Shown here piece after piece: positions 26,865 through 36,806 of a stretch of 64,000 nucleotides of DNA. The notes under the pieces were generated by a model. The model ran no database searches. It was not told where the DNA came from and worked only from the letters and a program-made list of their open reading frames with translations. A program made the translations under genes and the position numbers. Each line of letters begins with the position of its first letter. Within the stretch, counting starts at the first letter, position 1. This DNA comes from Marivivens aquimaris (GTDB taxonomy: Bacteria; Pseudomonadota; Alphaproteobacteria; Rhodobacterales; Rhodobacteraceae). The stretch covers positions 3,155,001-3,219,000 of the forward strand of contig NZ_JADBGB010000001.1 in NCBI RefSeq assembly GCF_015220045.1. The letters run 5' to 3'.

Positions 26865-27863
26865 TTGCCAGTCGACATCTTGACCCCGCCCTCTGAGCTG
26901 GTGATCGAATTCCCGGATAACTTCCTGCTAATCGATCTCTGCGGTGAATATGATCGCAACCTTGCGAAAATCGAGGAAATCCTGGGTATACAGATTGCGC
27001 GACGAGGGAACCACTTGATCCTGATCGGCGAGGAAGGCTCCCGCGAAAAAGCAGCAGAGGTGCTCAACGCTCTCTACGCCCGTCTCGAATCGGGCCGTCA
27101 GGTCGAACCGGCGGACGTTGATCGCGAGCTCCGCATGGGGCACTCCGAAAAGGAAACCGGCACACAAGCTGGCGACCAGATGGAGATGTTCAAAGGCGGC
27201 GCGGTCGAAATCAAGACCCGCAAGAAAATGGTCGAGCCGCGCACCGACGCGCAGAAGGAATACGTCAAGAACCTGTTCAAGAACGAACTGGCCTTCGGTA
27301 TCGGCCCAGCCGGTACAGGTAAGACGTACCTCGCGGTCGCTGTTGGTGTGTCGATGTTCATCACTGGTCAGGTCGACAAGATCATCCTGTCGCGCCCCGC
27401 TGTCGAAGCGGGCGAAAAGCTCGGCTTCCTGCCGGGTGACATGAAGGACAAGGTCGATCCGTACATGCAGCCGCTATACGACGCGCTGAACGATTTCCTT
27501 CCCAGCAAGCAAGTGCAGAAGCTGATGGAAGAAAAGAAGATCGAGATCGCTCCGCTCGCCTTCATGCGTGGCCGTACGCTGTCCCGCGCGTTCATCGTGC
27601 TCGATGAGGCGCAGAACGCCACGTCCATGCAGATGAAGATGTTCCTGACCCGTCTGGGTGAAGGCTCTCGCATGGTCATCACCGGCGACCGCAGCCAGAT
27701 CGACCTTCCGCGCGGCATGGACTCCGGTCTTGTCGATGCGGAGCGTCTGCTCAAGGGCATCAAGAAGATCAGCTTCAACTACTTCACGTCCAAGGACGTG
27801 GTGCGTCACCCGCTCGTCGCCGCGATTATCGAGGCATACGACGCCGACGACGTGAAAAGGTAA
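26865..27863 (+). CDS. PhoH family protein (PhoL-like ATPase)
   Basis: PhoH proteins are P-loop ATPases linked to RNA metabolism and usually sit beside ybeY. The 332-residue protein has an N-terminal KH-like part (about 15-80, IEEILGIQIARRGNHLILIG), then Walker A GPAGTGKT (about residues 146-153) and Walker B IVLDEAQN. The start is a TTG at 26865 with AGGAG seven bases upstream; no suitable ATG exists. It is the first gene of the phoH-ybeY-corC-lnt run. Confidence 0.94.
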   Translation: MPVDILTPPSELVIEFPDNFLLIDLCGEYDRNLAKIEEILGIQIARRGNHLILIGEEGSREKAAEVLNALYARLESGRQVEPADVDRELRMGHSEKETGTQAGDQMEMFKGGAVEIKTRKKMVEPRTDAQKEYVKNLFKNELAFGIGPAGTGKTYLAVAVGVSMFITGQVDKIILSRPAVEAGEKLGFLPGDMKDKVDPYMQPLYDALNDFLPSKQVQKLMEEKKIEIAPLAFMRGRTLSRAFIVLDEAQNATSMQMKMFLTRLGEGSRMVITGDRSQIDLPRGMDSGLVDAERLLKGIKKISFNYFTSKDVVRHPLVAAIIEAYDADDVKR

Positions 27864-27924
27864 TTCGCTGGTAGCCTGTCACGCGGCCTGTTAAGGGCCG
27901 CGCGACAATATCAGGACGGTTCCC

Positions 27925-28422
27925 GTGCAAATCGACATTGAAATCACCGACGATCGTTGGGTGGACCTCGGGCTTGAGGACATCACCGAAACGGCTGCTC
28001 ACGCTGTTCTCGAACGGCTGGGTATCGATGCCGAGGAATGCGAGCTGTCGGTGCTGGGTTGCGATGATGCGCGCATCCGCGAACTGAACGCCGATTTCCG
28101 CGAGAAAGACAAAGCGACGAACGTCCTCTCTTGGCCCGCAGACGAGCGCGGCGCAGAAGACGACGGCGACATGCCCGAAGCGCCCGAAGCGGATGTCTTC
28201 GGCACCATCGAGCTGGGCGATATCGCGATTTCCTATGAGACATGCGAGCGCGAAGCCACCGAGGCCGGCAAACCGCTGCGCGATCACGCCATGCATCTGA
28301 TGATCCACGGCATCCTTCATTTGTTGGGTTTTGATCACATCAGGGACGGCGATGCTGCGCTGATGGAAGGAATCGAGACCGAAATACTTGGCAAAATGGG
28401 TATGGCTGACCCATATTCGTAG
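27925..28422 (+). CDS. ybeY: endoribonuclease YbeY (rRNA maturation)
   Basis: YbeY is a zinc-dependent single-strand RNase for 16S rRNA 3'-end maturation and ribosome quality control. The 165-residue protein has the metal motif HGILHLLGFDH (H-x3-H-x5-H, about 132-142). The start is a GTG with AGGA upstream. There are 61 bases from phoH. An acidic insert (DERGAEDDGDMPEAPE, about 73-88) is longer than in E. coli YbeY, as is common in alphaproteobacteria. Confidence 0.95.
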   Translation: MQIDIEITDDRWVDLGLEDITETAAHAVLERLGIDAEECELSVLGCDDARIRELNADFREKDKATNVLSWPADERGAEDDGDMPEAPEADVFGTIELGDIAISYETCEREATEAGKPLRDHAMHLMIHGILHLLGFDHIRDGDAALMEGIETEILGKMGMADPYS

Positions 28423-28466
28423 TTGGAAAGTCCGGCAACGCTGCCTGGGCTATAGGTTTGGAGACA

Positions 28467-29351
28467 ATGGGCGACACCAACGAGGGTCCTTCTATCGCAG
28501 CGCAGAGCGCGCAAGCGGACACCATAGACGGCAACAAGAGCGGTTTTCTCAGCCGCATATTCGACGCTTTTAACCCGTCCGAAGAGGATGAGGAAACGCA
28601 TCACAACGGGAACGTCGTTCCCATGCAGCCGGTGTTGGGACTATCCAACCTGCGCAGGATGCGTGTCGAAGACGTCTCAATCCCCAAAACGGATATCGTG
28701 GCGGTTCCGATCACCAGCACCAAAGAGGAGCTGGTCCAGACGTTCCGCGATAGCGGGCTGACCCGTATCCCTGTCTACGACAATACGCTCGACAGCCCTA
28801 TGGGGCTGGTGAACCTCAAGGACTTTGCCTTGAAGTTCGGTTTCGACTGCGACGAAGACACCTATGACCTCAACCAGATGCTGCGCCCGCTGATCTACGT
28901 GCCGCCGTCCATGCCGCTGCATGTGCTGCTGCAAAAGATGCAGGCAGAGCGGACCCACATGGCGCTGGTGATCGACGAATACGGCGGGACCGATGGTCTC
29001 GTGACGATCGAAGACCTCATCGAACAGGTCGTGGGCGAGATCGAGGACGAGCACGACGAAGAAGAGGCCGCATCCTTCGTGAGCGAAGGGCCGGGTGTCT
29101 ACCTCGTCTATGCGAAGACCGATCTGGATGACTTCGAGCAGGAGATCGGTCTCGATCTCGGTGCACACGAAGAAATCGATGACGAGGAAATCGATACGCT
29201 CGGTGGCCTTGTGTTCATGCTGGCGGGCCACGTTCCTGCGCGCGGCGAGGTGATCAAACACCCCGACGGGCCGGAGTTCGAGGTGATCGAGGCCGATCCG
29301 CGCCGGATCAAGCGTCTGCGCGTGCGCGTCAACAAACCTGCCGAGGCCTAA
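28467..29351 (+). CDS. hemolysin family/CorC-like CBS-domain protein
   Basis: This 294-residue cytoplasmic protein has two CBS domains (about 70-190; [60 protein letters not shown]) and a C-terminal CorC_HlyC domain (about 205-290, [21 protein letters not shown]). It corresponds to YbeX/CorC of the conserved phoH-ybeY-corC-lnt cluster, linked to ribosome metabolism and perhaps Mg/Co efflux. GGAG lies six bases before the ATG at 28467. Confidence 0.92.
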   Translation: MGDTNEGPSIAAQSAQADTIDGNKSGFLSRIFDAFNPSEEDEETHHNGNVVPMQPVLGLSNLRRMRVEDVSIPKTDIVAVPITSTKEELVQTFRDSGLTRIPVYDNTLDSPMGLVNLKDFALKFGFDCDEDTYDLNQMLRPLIYVPPSMPLHVLLQKMQAERTHMALVIDEYGGTDGLVTIEDLIEQVVGEIEDEHDEEEAASFVSEGPGVYLVYAKTDLDDFEQEIGLDLGAHEEIDDEEIDTLGGLVFMLAGHVPARGEVIKHPDGPEFEVIEADPRRIKRLRVRVNKPAEA

Positions 29352-29357
29352 GACTTC

Positions 29358-30806
29358 ATGAGGCACCTGATGACTTTCGGAGCGCCGGTCCTCGCCGGCC
29401 TCCTGATGATGCTCGGTCAGGAGCCTCTGAACTTTGCCTATCTCATCGTGCCTGCACTGGTGCTTTGGGCGATCACGTCGTCCAGCGCGCCAAAGGTCGC
29501 CGCGTTTCAGGCGTGGCTGGCGGGCGTTGCCTATTTCGGCCCAATGCTCCGCTGGATCGAATACCCTTTCCGCGTGGAGGCCGACATCTACGGCTGGATG
29601 GCGCCCTTCGCGGCGGCTCTGCTACCTATGGGCCTTGCGCTGTTCTGGGCGGTCAGCATGTGGATCGCGGTCAGGCTCGGACGGGGCAGGGCGGCTTGGG
29701 CGCTGGGCCTGATCCTTGGTGAAATAGGGCGGGCGTATCTCTTCACGGGTTTCCCGTGGGGGCAGTTCGCGCAGTCCTACCTCGACACCTTTGCCATCCA
29801 CGCGGTGCCGTTCGTTGGTGCCTACGGGCTGACGGTCCTCATCATCATGCTCACCGCTGCGCTGGCGTCGCTGATTATCCGCCACCGTTTTTCGGCGCTG
29901 CTCGCCGTATTCATCGGCGGCGCCATAGCGCTGCCTTACAGCCCCGAGCCAACCATCAGCGACGGCCCTATGGTGCGCCTCGTCCAGCCGAACGCGCGAC
30001 AAGAGGACAAGTGGGATCCCGACAAGATGCAGGTGTTCTACCGCCGCTTGATCCAATCGACGATGGCGGGGGAGACGCCCGATCTGGTCGTATGGCCTGA
30101 AACCTCCGTCCCCTATCTGCTGAACTACGCTGGTGACGTGATCGAACAGGTGTCCGATGTTGCGCGCGGTGCGCCCGTGGTGGTCGGCATCAACCGCGAA
30201 GAGGACATGCTTTACTACAACAGCATGGTCGTCGTGGGGCGGGGCGGCGAGTTGCTCGACACCTACGACAAACGCCACCTCGTACCGTTCGGCGAGTATG
30301 TCCCTTTCGGCAATCTGCTGGCAGAGTTCGGCATCCACGGACTCGCCGCGAACGAAGGGTCGGGCTTCAGCGAAGGGACGGGTTCGCACCTCATTGAGTT
30401 CGCAAATATCGGCAAGGTGCGTCCGCTGATCTGTTACGAAGGCATTTTCCCGTCGCTCTCGCATTCTGACGAACGCCCCCGCGCGCTCATGCTGATTACC
30501 AACGACGGATGGTTCGGCCCTGATGCGGGTCCGATGCAGCATCTGGCGCAGGCGAGGCTCAGGGCGATCGAACAAGGTCTGCCCCTGATCCGCGTCGCGA
30601 ATACAGGTGTCACGGCCATGATCGACTCGCGCGGGGTGATCACAGCGTCGATGGGCATGGGCGAAGAGGGCTATATTGACGCACCCCTGCCAGTGGCCTC
30701 CGCGCCCACTGTTTACAGCAAATTAACCAATATTCCTTTAGTTATCCTGATTGTTCTGACTGCGGGTATCGCCATTCTCGCAAGGCGAAAAACGGCGTTG
30801 ACCTAA
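29358..30806 (+). CDS. lnt: apolipoprotein N-acyltransferase
   Basis: Lnt adds the third acyl chain to the N-terminal Cys of lipoproteins at the inner membrane. The 482-residue protein has about six N-terminal helices (to residue about 195), a periplasmic nitrilase domain and a last C-terminal helix. The Glu-Lys-Cys triad is visible: Glu in VWPETSVPY, Lys in YDKRHLVPFGEYVPFG and Cys in LICYEGIFP. It begins six bases after the corC stop, so translation is probably coupled. Confidence 0.95.
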   Translation: MRHLMTFGAPVLAGLLMMLGQEPLNFAYLIVPALVLWAITSSSAPKVAAFQAWLAGVAYFGPMLRWIEYPFRVEADIYGWMAPFAAALLPMGLALFWAVSMWIAVRLGRGRAAWALGLILGEIGRAYLFTGFPWGQFAQSYLDTFAIHAVPFVGAYGLTVLIIMLTAALASLIIRHRFSALLAVFIGGAIALPYSPEPTISDGPMVRLVQPNARQEDKWDPDKMQVFYRRLIQSTMAGETPDLVVWPETSVPYLLNYAGDVIEQVSDVARGAPVVVGINREEDMLYYNSMVVVGRGGELLDTYDKRHLVPFGEYVPFGNLLAEFGIHGLAANEGSGFSEGTGSHLIEFANIGKVRPLICYEGIFPSLSHSDERPRALMLITNDGWFGPDAGPMQHLAQARLRAIEQGLPLIRVANTGVTAMIDSRGVITASMGMGEEGYIDAPLPVASAPTVYSKLTNIPLVILIVLTAGIAILARRKTALT

Positions 30807-30838
30807 CACGCCAGTAGGTTTAGCCGTTCCTCATTCGT

Positions 30839-30886
30839 GCCCCCACAACGGCTTCCTGGCGTGGTTGGGCCAAATCTAATGGAGCA
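30839..30886 (+). promoter_or_regulatory. SAM/SAH riboswitch before metK
   Basis: The RNA has the SAM/SAH class pattern: a P1 stem CCAC (30843-30846)/GTGG (30861-30864), extended by GCCC/GGGC after a two-base bulge, enclosing AACGGCTTCCTGGC. AATGGAGCA follows (30878-30886). GCTTCC in the loop can pair with GGAGC to form the pseudoknot that buries the metK Shine-Dalgarno. The class is typical of Rhodobacterales metK leaders and switches off translation when SAM or SAH is bound. Confidence 0.88.
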
Positions 30887-30890
30887 CTTC

Positions 30891-32072
30891 ATGTCACGAC
30901 TGGACTACATCTTTACTTCGGAGTCTGTTTCCGAAGGGCACCCCGATAAGGTCTGCGACCGTATCTCGGATACTATTCTAGACGCATTTCTGGCCGAAGA
31001 GCCCGAAGCCCGCGTTGCTTGCGAAACTTTCGCCACCACGAACCGTGTGGTCATCGGCGGCGAGGTTGGCCTATCGGATCAGTCCAAGCTGACCGAATAT
31101 ATGAACAGCGTTCCGGACCTCGTTCGCGGCGCTATCAAGGACATCGGCTACGAGCAGGACAAGTTCCACTGGGAGACGGTTGAGATCACCAACCTCCTGC
31201 ACGAACAGTCCGCGCACATCGCCCAGGGCGTCGATGCGTCCGACGACAAGGACGAAGGCGCTGGCGATCAGGGCATCATGTTCGGTCACGCGACCCGCGA
31301 AACCGATGCGCTTATGCCCGCGCCGATCCATTACAGCCACGCGATCCTGCGTCGTCTGGCCGAAGTGCGTAAAAACGGTACCGAGCCCGCGCTTGGCCCC
31401 GACGCGAAATCGCAGCTTTCGATCCAGTACCGTGACGGCAAGCCGGTGGGCGTGTCTTCGCTGGTTCTGTCGACGCAGCACCTTGATGAATCGCTGACCT
31501 CGGAAGATGTCCGCGCCATCGTCGAACCCTACATCCGCGAAGTTCTGCCGGAAGGCTGGCTGTCGGACGCGACCGAATGGTGGATCAACCCCACCGGCAA
31601 GTTCGTCATCGGCGGCCCTGACGGCGACGCTGGCCTGACCGGCCGCAAGATCATCGTCGACACCTATGGCGGCGCGGCCCCTCACGGCGGCGGTGCGTTC
31701 TCGGGCAAAGATCCGACCAAGGTGGACCGCTCGGCGGCCTATGCCTCGCGCTATCTGGCCAAGAACGTCGTTGCTGCGGGTCTTGCGGACAAGTGCACGA
31801 TCCAGCTGTCCTACGCCATCGGCGTGGCCAAGCCCCTGTCGATCTACGCCAACACTTACGGCACCAACACCGTAGACGAGGCCGCTATCGAACGTGCTGT
31901 TTCGCAGGCGATGGACTTGACGCCGCGGGGTATCCGTACCCATCTGGGCCTCAATAAGCCGATCTACGCTCGCACTGCCGCTTACGGTCACTTCGGTCGC
32001 GCACCGGAAGCCGACGGTGGTTTCTCGTGGGAGCGCACCGATCTGGCAGAGGCACTCAAAGGAGCCGTCTGA
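30891..32072 (+). CDS. metK: S-adenosylmethionine synthase
   Basis: MetK makes SAM from methionine and ATP. The 393-residue protein has [20 protein letters not shown] at the start, [10 protein letters not shown] (the hexapeptide-type ATP motif) and the phosphate-loop [16 protein letters not shown]. The ATG at 30891 is preceded by GGAG, which is part of the riboswitch pseudoknot, so translation is expected to fall when SAM is high. The stop overlaps the queF start by one base. Confidence 0.97.
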   Translation: MSRLDYIFTSESVSEGHPDKVCDRISDTILDAFLAEEPEARVACETFATTNRVVIGGEVGLSDQSKLTEYMNSVPDLVRGAIKDIGYEQDKFHWETVEITNLLHEQSAHIAQGVDASDDKDEGAGDQGIMFGHATRETDALMPAPIHYSHAILRRLAEVRKNGTEPALGPDAKSQLSIQYRDGKPVGVSSLVLSTQHLDESLTSEDVRAIVEPYIREVLPEGWLSDATEWWINPTGKFVIGGPDGDAGLTGRKIIVDTYGGAAPHGGGAFSGKDPTKVDRSAAYASRYLAKNVVAAGLADKCTIQLSYAIGVAKPLSIYANTYGTNTVDEAAIERAVSQAMDLTPRGIRTHLGLNKPIYARTAAYGHFGRAPEADGGFSWERTDLAEALKGAV

Positions 32073-32536
32073 TGGCAAATACCGATGTTTCCGGACTGAC
32101 CCAGCTTGGATCGCACGTCGATCTGCCCACCTCGCCCGAGGAGGCAAAACTCGAACGTGTGCCCCATACGCACGAAGGCGAACGTTATGTGGTGCGGTTT
32201 ACCTCGCCCGAGTTCACCTCGCTGTGCCCGCTGACGGGGCAGCCCGATTTTGCTCACCTTATGATCGACTATGTGCCGCGCAAGTGGCTGGTCGAGAGCA
32301 AGTCGCTCAAGCTGTTCCTCGGTTCGTTCCGTAACCACGGTGCTTTCCACGAAGACTGTTCGGTCATGATCGGCAAGCGCATTGCCGATCTGCTCGATCC
32401 CGAATGGCTGCGCATCGGTGCCTACTGGTACCCGCGCGGCGGTATCCCGATCGACGTGTTCTGGGCCACGGGTCCGGAGCCCGAGGGCATCTGGATCCCC
32501 GAACAGGGCGTTCCGCCGTATCGCGGACGCGGTTAA
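32072..32536 (+). CDS. queF: NADPH-dependent 7-cyano-7-deazaguanine reductase
   Basis: QueF reduces preQ0 to preQ1 in queuosine synthesis. This is the short unimodular form (154 residues) with the active-site Cys in [13 protein letters not shown] (about residue 52) and the partner Asp in the same motif, plus the NADPH-binding ESKSLKLF segment. It is coupled to metK through a TGATG overlap, so it is likely also under the metK riboswitch. SAM is a substrate later in the queuosine pathway, which makes the pairing sensible. Confidence 0.95.
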   Translation: MANTDVSGLTQLGSHVDLPTSPEEAKLERVPHTHEGERYVVRFTSPEFTSLCPLTGQPDFAHLMIDYVPRKWLVESKSLKLFLGSFRNHGAFHEDCSVMIGKRIADLLDPEWLRIGAYWYPRGGIPIDVFWATGPEPEGIWIPEQGVPPYRGRG

Positions 32537-32541
32537 GATTA

Positions 32542-32570
32542 AGCGGTAGGTCTCGACCTGCCGCTTTTTT
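32542..32570 (+). terminator. terminator of metK-queF
   Basis: AGCGGTAGGTC and GACCTGCCGCT with a two-base loop and one T/G mismatch, followed by T5. Confidence 0.9.
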
Positions 32571-32588
32571 CTTTGTAAGGGGCGCGCC

Positions 32589-33302
32589 ATGACCGCATCG
32601 AACAAACATCCCGACGCGCCTTGGCGCAATTTTTATGGCCGTATTCATGGCAAGACCCTGAATCAGGCGCAGAAGGACTATCTCGACGAAGATCTGGAGG
32701 CTCTGTCTCCGGGCGATGTGAGCTGGGAAACCAACCCCGATCGCAAACCGCTCGACATGGAAGCGCGTTTCAAGGGCAAGCCCGTCTGGCTCGAAATCGG
32801 TTTTGGCGGCGGTGAGCACCTTGTTCACATGGGTGAGACCTATCCCGAGATCGAGATCATCGGGTGCGAGCCGTTCATGAACGGTGTTGCGATGCTGCTG
32901 GGCAAGATCCGCAAGCTGGGCACACAGAACGTTGCCGTCCATCCGGGCGATGCGCGTGATGTGTTCGACGTGCTGCCGGACCATTCGATTTCGAAGGCGT
33001 TCCTGAACTACCCCGACCCGTGGCCGAAGAAACGCCACCACCGTCGCCGGTTTGTGACCCAAGAGCACCTCGAGCCGCTGTTCCGCGTCCTGAAGCCGGG
33101 TTCGGAATTCCGCGTGGCGACCGACATTCCCGACTACGTGCGCCAGACGCTCGAAGAAGTGCCGAAGGCCGGTTTCGTCTGGCAGGGCAAAGGCCCCGAG
33201 GACATGAGTACCCCGTGGGATGACTGGCACTCCACCCGCTACGAGCAGAAGGCACTGAAAGAGGGCCGGACGCCGCACTATCTGACGTTCATCCGGCCCT
33301 GA
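32589..33302 (+). CDS. trmB: tRNA (guanine-N7-)-methyltransferase
   Basis: TrmB makes m7G46 in tRNA variable loops. The 237-residue SAM methyltransferase has the binding loop VWLEIGFGGGEHLV (about 67-80), GCEPFMNGVA, the catalytic Asp in FLNYPDPWPKKRHHRRR (about 138-154) and the C-terminal TxYExKAL motif as STRYEQKAL. TAAGGGG precedes the ATG. It lies just behind the queF terminator and probably has its own promoter or readthrough expression. Confidence 0.95.
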   Translation: MTASNKHPDAPWRNFYGRIHGKTLNQAQKDYLDEDLEALSPGDVSWETNPDRKPLDMEARFKGKPVWLEIGFGGGEHLVHMGETYPEIEIIGCEPFMNGVAMLLGKIRKLGTQNVAVHPGDARDVFDVLPDHSISKAFLNYPDPWPKKRHHRRRFVTQEHLEPLFRVLKPGSEFRVATDIPDYVRQTLEEVPKAGFVWQGKGPEDMSTPWDDWHSTRYEQKALKEGRTPHYLTFIRP

Positions 33303-33306
33303 TCGT

Positions 33307-34203
33307 TTACGCGATGGGCTTGCCGCCGGTCTGACCGATGGTCTCGCCCGTCATGTAGGACGACTCGTTGGTGGCGAGGAAAACAAACGCCGGCCCAATC
33401 TCTGCGGGCTGGCCCGGACGGCCAAGTGCGGCACCTTCGCCGAAATGCTGGACCTTTTCGTCGGTCTGACCGCCTGACGGCTGAAGCGCCGTCCAGAACG
33501 GACCCGGCGCGATGGCATTCACGCGGATGCCGCGTTCGATGACCTGAGCAGCGAGCGCTTGGGTGAAGCCGCGCAGCGCGAACTTGGTCGAGGCATAATC
33601 AAGGAGCTGCGGCGACGGATCGTAAGCCTGCGACGAGGTCACGTTAATAATCGCGTCACCCGCTTCCATGTACTTCAGTGCCGATTTGCAGAGCCAGAAC
33701 GTGCCGAACACGTTCGTCTGGAAGGTCTTCACAAACTGATCGCTGTCGAGGTCTTCGATCTTCGGCTGCTGCTTCTGCATCCCGGCGTTATTCACCAGAA
33801 CGTCGATACCGCCGAGGTCACGCACCACGTCCGCGATCAACTGGATGCACGCCTGTTCGTCGCTGTTGTCCGCGCCGTAAAGCTGCGCGTTCACGCCCTC
33901 TGATTTCAGCAGCTCTAGCGTGGATTTCGCATCTTCGCTGTCGGGGTGAAGGCAGGAAATCGCGACGTCTGCACCTTCGCGAGCGAAGGCAATCGCCGCT
34001 GCGCGTCCGATGCCGCTGTCGCCGCCTGTGACCAGCGCTTTGCGGCCCTTCATGCGGCCGAAGCCTTTGTAGCTTTCCTCGCCGTGGTCGGGCTGCGGCT
34101 TCATATCGAAGATGCTGCCGGTGCTGTCCTGCGGCTGCGAGGGAAACGGCGGGCGGGGGTAGGCGTCGCGCGGGTCGGTCGCGTCGTATTGGTTCTTGGG
34201 CAT
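33307..34203 (-). CDS. short-chain dehydrogenase/reductase, YghA/general stress protein 39 type
   Basis: This 298-residue SDR has an N-terminal extension (about 1-45, Pro-rich, FPSQPQDSTGSIFDMKPQPDHGE) that marks the YghA/YdaD subgroup. The Rossmann motif VTGGDSGIGRA, NNAG and the catalytic Ser-Tyr-Lys (VTSSQAY, YASTKFALRG) are present. Such proteins are NAD(P)-dependent oxidoreductases often induced in general stress; the substrate is unknown. AAAGGAGG lies before the ATG at 34203. Its stop lies five bases from the trmB stop. Confidence 0.9.
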   Translation of the reverse strand: MPKNQYDATDPRDAYPRPPFPSQPQDSTGSIFDMKPQPDHGEESYKGFGRMKGRKALVTGGDSGIGRAAAIAFAREGADVAISCLHPDSEDAKSTLELLKSEGVNAQLYGADNSDEQACIQLIADVVRDLGGIDVLVNNAGMQKQQPKIEDLDSDQFVKTFQTNVFGTFWLCKSALKYMEAGDAIINVTSSQAYDPSPQLLDYASTKFALRGFTQALAAQVIERGIRVNAIAPGPFWTALQPSGGQTDEKVQHFGEGAALGRPGQPAEIGPAFVFLATNESSYMTGETIGQTGGKPIA

Positions 34204-34351
34204 CACGCCCTCCTTTCGGGAATGTGTTGCCAGACCAAGCGTCCCCACCGCGGATGGGTTCCATCACATACAAATGTGCAAAGGGCCTCTGCGGTGATGG
34301 ACGCTAACAGTGGGTTGCGCTAAGACGCTGCCGAAGCTTCAGGAGGTTTGA

Positions 34352-35704
34352 ATGTCCGGCCACGGTACCCCTATTCCAATGACGTCCCGCAAGTGCGGCC
34401 CGCTGACGGGTGTTGCCAATGTTCCGGGCGATAAATCCATCTCGCACCGCTCGCTGATCCTCGGCGCGCTGTCTGTAGGCAAGACCGAGATTTCGGGCCT
34501 TCTGCTGGGCGAAGACGTTCTGGATACCGCCAAGGCCATGCGCGCTTTCGGCGCCACCGTCACCGACCACGGTGAAGGCAACTGGACCGTCGAAGGCGTC
34601 GGCGTCGGCGGCTTTGCAGAGCCTGAGGACGTCATCGACTGCGGCAACTCCGGCACTGGCGTGCGCCTGATTATGGGTTGCATGGCGACCTCGCCGATTT
34701 CGGCCACGTTCACCGGCGATGCCTCGCTGCGTTCGCGCCCGATGGGCCGCGTGACCGATCCGCTGGCACTGTTCGGTGCGAAATCCTACGGCCGCGAGGG
34801 TGGCCGCCTGCCGCTGACGATCGTCGGCGCTGCGAACCCCGTGCCCGTGACCTACACCACGCCGGTCCCGTCGGCTCAGGTCAAATCGGCTGTGCTGCTG
34901 GCTGGTCTGAACGCTCCGGGCCAGACCGTTGTCATCGAGAAAGAAGCCACCCGCGACCACACCGAGCGTATGCTCGCTGGTTTCGGCGCAGAGATCACTG
35001 TCGAGGACACCGAAGAGGGCCGCAAGATCACTCTCACCGGTCAGCCCGAACTGAAAGCCCAGACCATCGTCGTTCCGCGCGATCCGTCCTCGGCTGCTTT
35101 CCCCGTGTGTGCCGCGATCATCACCGAAGGCTCGGACGTGCTGGTTCCGAACATCGGCCTCAATGATACCCGCGCTGGCCTGTTCACCACGCTGCGCGAG
35201 ATGGGTGCTAACCTCGAATACGAAAACATGCGCGAAGAGGGCGGCGAACCTGTAGCCGACCTGCGTGCGAAATACAGCCCGAACCTCAAGGGCATCGAAG
35301 TCCCGCCCGCCCGCGCCGCGTCGATGATCGACGAATATCCGGTGCTGTCGGTCGTCGCGGCATTCGCCGAGGGCGACACCGTGATGAAGGGCGTCAAGGA
35401 ACTACGCGTCAAGGAATCCGACCGCATCGACGCCATGGCCAAGGGCCTGCGCGCTGCGGGCGTCGAAGTGGACGAGGGCGATGACTGGTGGATCGTCAAG
35501 GGCCTTGGTTTCGGCAACGTGCCGGGCGGTGCGACCGTTGAATCGCGCCTCGATCACCGTATCGCCATGTCTTTCATGGTGATGGGCATGGCGACCGAAA
35601 AGCCGATGTCGGTGGATGACGGCTCGCCCATCGCGACCTCGTTCCCGATCTTTGAGCCGCTGATGGCCGAACTGGGCGCTGCTGTTTCGCGGTCGAACCA
35701 GTGA
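34352..35704 (+). CDS. aroA: 3-phosphoshikimate 1-carboxyvinyltransferase (EPSP synthase), class II-like
   Basis: AroA joins PEP to shikimate 3-phosphate in the shikimate pathway. The 450-residue protein has the class II (CP4-like) marks: [25 protein letters not shown] and NDTR. At the position that is Ala100 in CP4, where Ala gives glyphosate tolerance, this protein has Gly101 (GNSGTGVR), as in sensitive enzymes. AGGAGG precedes the ATG. The stop overlaps the next small gene (GTGA), and cmk follows, a common aroA-cmk arrangement. Confidence 0.95.
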   Translation: MSGHGTPIPMTSRKCGPLTGVANVPGDKSISHRSLILGALSVGKTEISGLLLGEDVLDTAKAMRAFGATVTDHGEGNWTVEGVGVGGFAEPEDVIDCGNSGTGVRLIMGCMATSPISATFTGDASLRSRPMGRVTDPLALFGAKSYGREGGRLPLTIVGAANPVPVTYTTPVPSAQVKSAVLLAGLNAPGQTVVIEKEATRDHTERMLAGFGAEITVEDTEEGRKITLTGQPELKAQTIVVPRDPSSAAFPVCAAIITEGSDVLVPNIGLNDTRAGLFTTLREMGANLEYENMREEGGEPVADLRAKYSPNLKGIEVPPARAASMIDEYPVLSVVAAFAEGDTVMKGVKELRVKESDRIDAMAKGLRAAGVEVDEGDDWWIVKGLGFGNVPGGATVESRLDHRIAMSFMVMGMATEKPMSVDDGSPIATSFPIFEPLMAELGAAVSRSNQ

Positions 35705-35820
35705 GCGACGAAAAGCCGAAAAGGAACTGGCGGGCCATCCTTGTGACGGGCCTGCTGGTGCTTTTTGGCGCGATGCGTCTATTTGAAATGTGGGTGCAAG
35801 GCGGCGGCCGGTTAAACTAG
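35701..35820 (+). CDS. 39-residue single-pass membrane protein coupled to aroA
   Basis: A GTG overlaps the aroA TGA (GTGA) and opens a frame of 39 codons: a Lys/Arg-rich start ([11 protein letters not shown]), one hydrophobic helix ([20 protein letters not shown]) and a short Gly-rich end. It ends nine bases before the cmk start, filling the gap exactly. The four-base overlap, positive-inside charge pattern and lack of other explanation make it a likely real gene. I know no family for it. Confidence 0.6.
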   Translation: MSDEKPKRNWRAILVTGLLVLFGAMRLFEMWVQGGGRLN

Positions 35821-35829
35821 GAGAGCGAC

Positions 35830-36423
35830 ATGAAATTCACCGTAGCAATCGACGGTCCCGCAGCGGCGGGTAAAGGCACGATCTCTAAAGCTGTTGCTGC
35901 CGACTTCGGTTTTGCTCACCTCGACACCGGTCTGCTCTATCGCGCTGTCGGCGCCAAAGTCACCGATGGTGCCGAGGCGATTGCCGCAGCCGAAAGCCTG
36001 ACGCCCGAAGACCTTAAGCGCACCGATCTGCGCACGATGGAAGCAGGGCAGGCGGCATCGAAGGTTGCTGTGATCCCCGAAGTCCGCGCGGCTCTTGTTG
36101 ATTTCCAGCGCCGTTTCGCGGCTCAGGCTGGCGGCGCTGTGCTGGATGGTCGCGACATCGGCACCGTCATTTGTCCCGATGCCGAGGTGAAGCTGTTCGT
36201 AACCGCCTCTGCCGAAGTGCGCGCCCATCGCCGCTGGCTCGAAGTGGGCGGCGACGAGGCTCAGGTGCTGGCCGAGGTCAAAGAGCGCGACGATCGCGAC
36301 ATGAACCGCGCCGATGCACCGCTCAAACCGGCGGATGATGCTGTTCTGGTCGACACCAGCGATTTGAGCATCGAGGAAGCCGTCGCGGCCGCTGTGGCCG
36401 CGATCAAGGCGAAGATGGCTTAA
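35830..36423 (+). CDS. cmk: cytidylate kinase
   Basis: Cmk phosphorylates CMP and dCMP. The 197-residue P-loop kinase starts [21 protein letters not shown] (Walker A), with [10 protein letters not shown] and [22 protein letters not shown]. It is slightly short compared with E. coli Cmk, with a small CMP-binding insert. The RBS TAGGAGAG overlaps the end of the preceding small gene. Its stop overlaps that of the convergent HxlR gene at TTAA. The usual next gene, rpsA, lies further on past the HxlR/nitroreductase pair. Confidence 0.95.
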   Translation: MKFTVAIDGPAAAGKGTISKAVAADFGFAHLDTGLLYRAVGAKVTDGAEAIAAAESLTPEDLKRTDLRTMEAGQAASKVAVIPEVRAALVDFQRRFAAQAGGAVLDGRDIGTVICPDAEVKLFVTASAEVRAHRRWLEVGGDEAQVLAEVKERDDRDMNRADAPLKPADDAVLVDTSDLSIEEAVAAAVAAIKAKMA

Positions 36424-36794
36424 GCCTTCTCGACTTCTCTGGCGTCGAAAGCAGCGCGGGCCTGATCCACGGCAGCGACGTTTTCGACCGCCCACTCCCC
36501 CATGATTTCAGCCGCGCGTCCGAACGAGCGTCCAAGGTCCGTCAACTGGTATTCCACGGTCGGCGGAACGGTCGCGTAAGCAGTACGCAGGACCAAACCG
36601 TCACGCTCCAGCTCGCGCAGGGTGCGCGACAACATGCGCTGCGTGATTCCGAGATGCCGTTTCAACTCATTGAAGCGCATCACATCGCGACTCGCCAAAG
36701 AGATGATCACCAGAATCCTCCAGCGGTCACCCACGCGGGACAGTAACCCGTTGATTTTGCCGCATTGTGTCGGGCAGTGGCCGATGTCTTTCAC
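36420..36794 (-). CDS. HxlR-family transcriptional regulator
   Basis: The winged-helix regulator of about 124 residues starts with a Cys-containing segment (GHCPTQC) and then [17 protein letters not shown] and [30 protein letters not shown] (recognition helix). The GTG at 36794 is preferred: GGAGG lies five bases before it. An ATG at 36806 overlaps that site and one at 36884 would add 30 unusual residues. The cysteines suggest redox or electrophile sensing as in YodB/HypR. It is divergent from the nitroreductase, its likely target. Confidence 0.85.
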   Translation of the reverse strand: MKDIGHCPTQCGKINGLLSRVGDRWRILVIISLASRDVMRFNELKRHLGITQRMLSRTLRELERDGLVLRTAYATVPPTVEYQLTDLGRSFGRAAEIMGEWAVENVAAVDQARAAFDAREVEKA

Positions 36795-36806
36795 GGTTCC
36801 CTCCAT

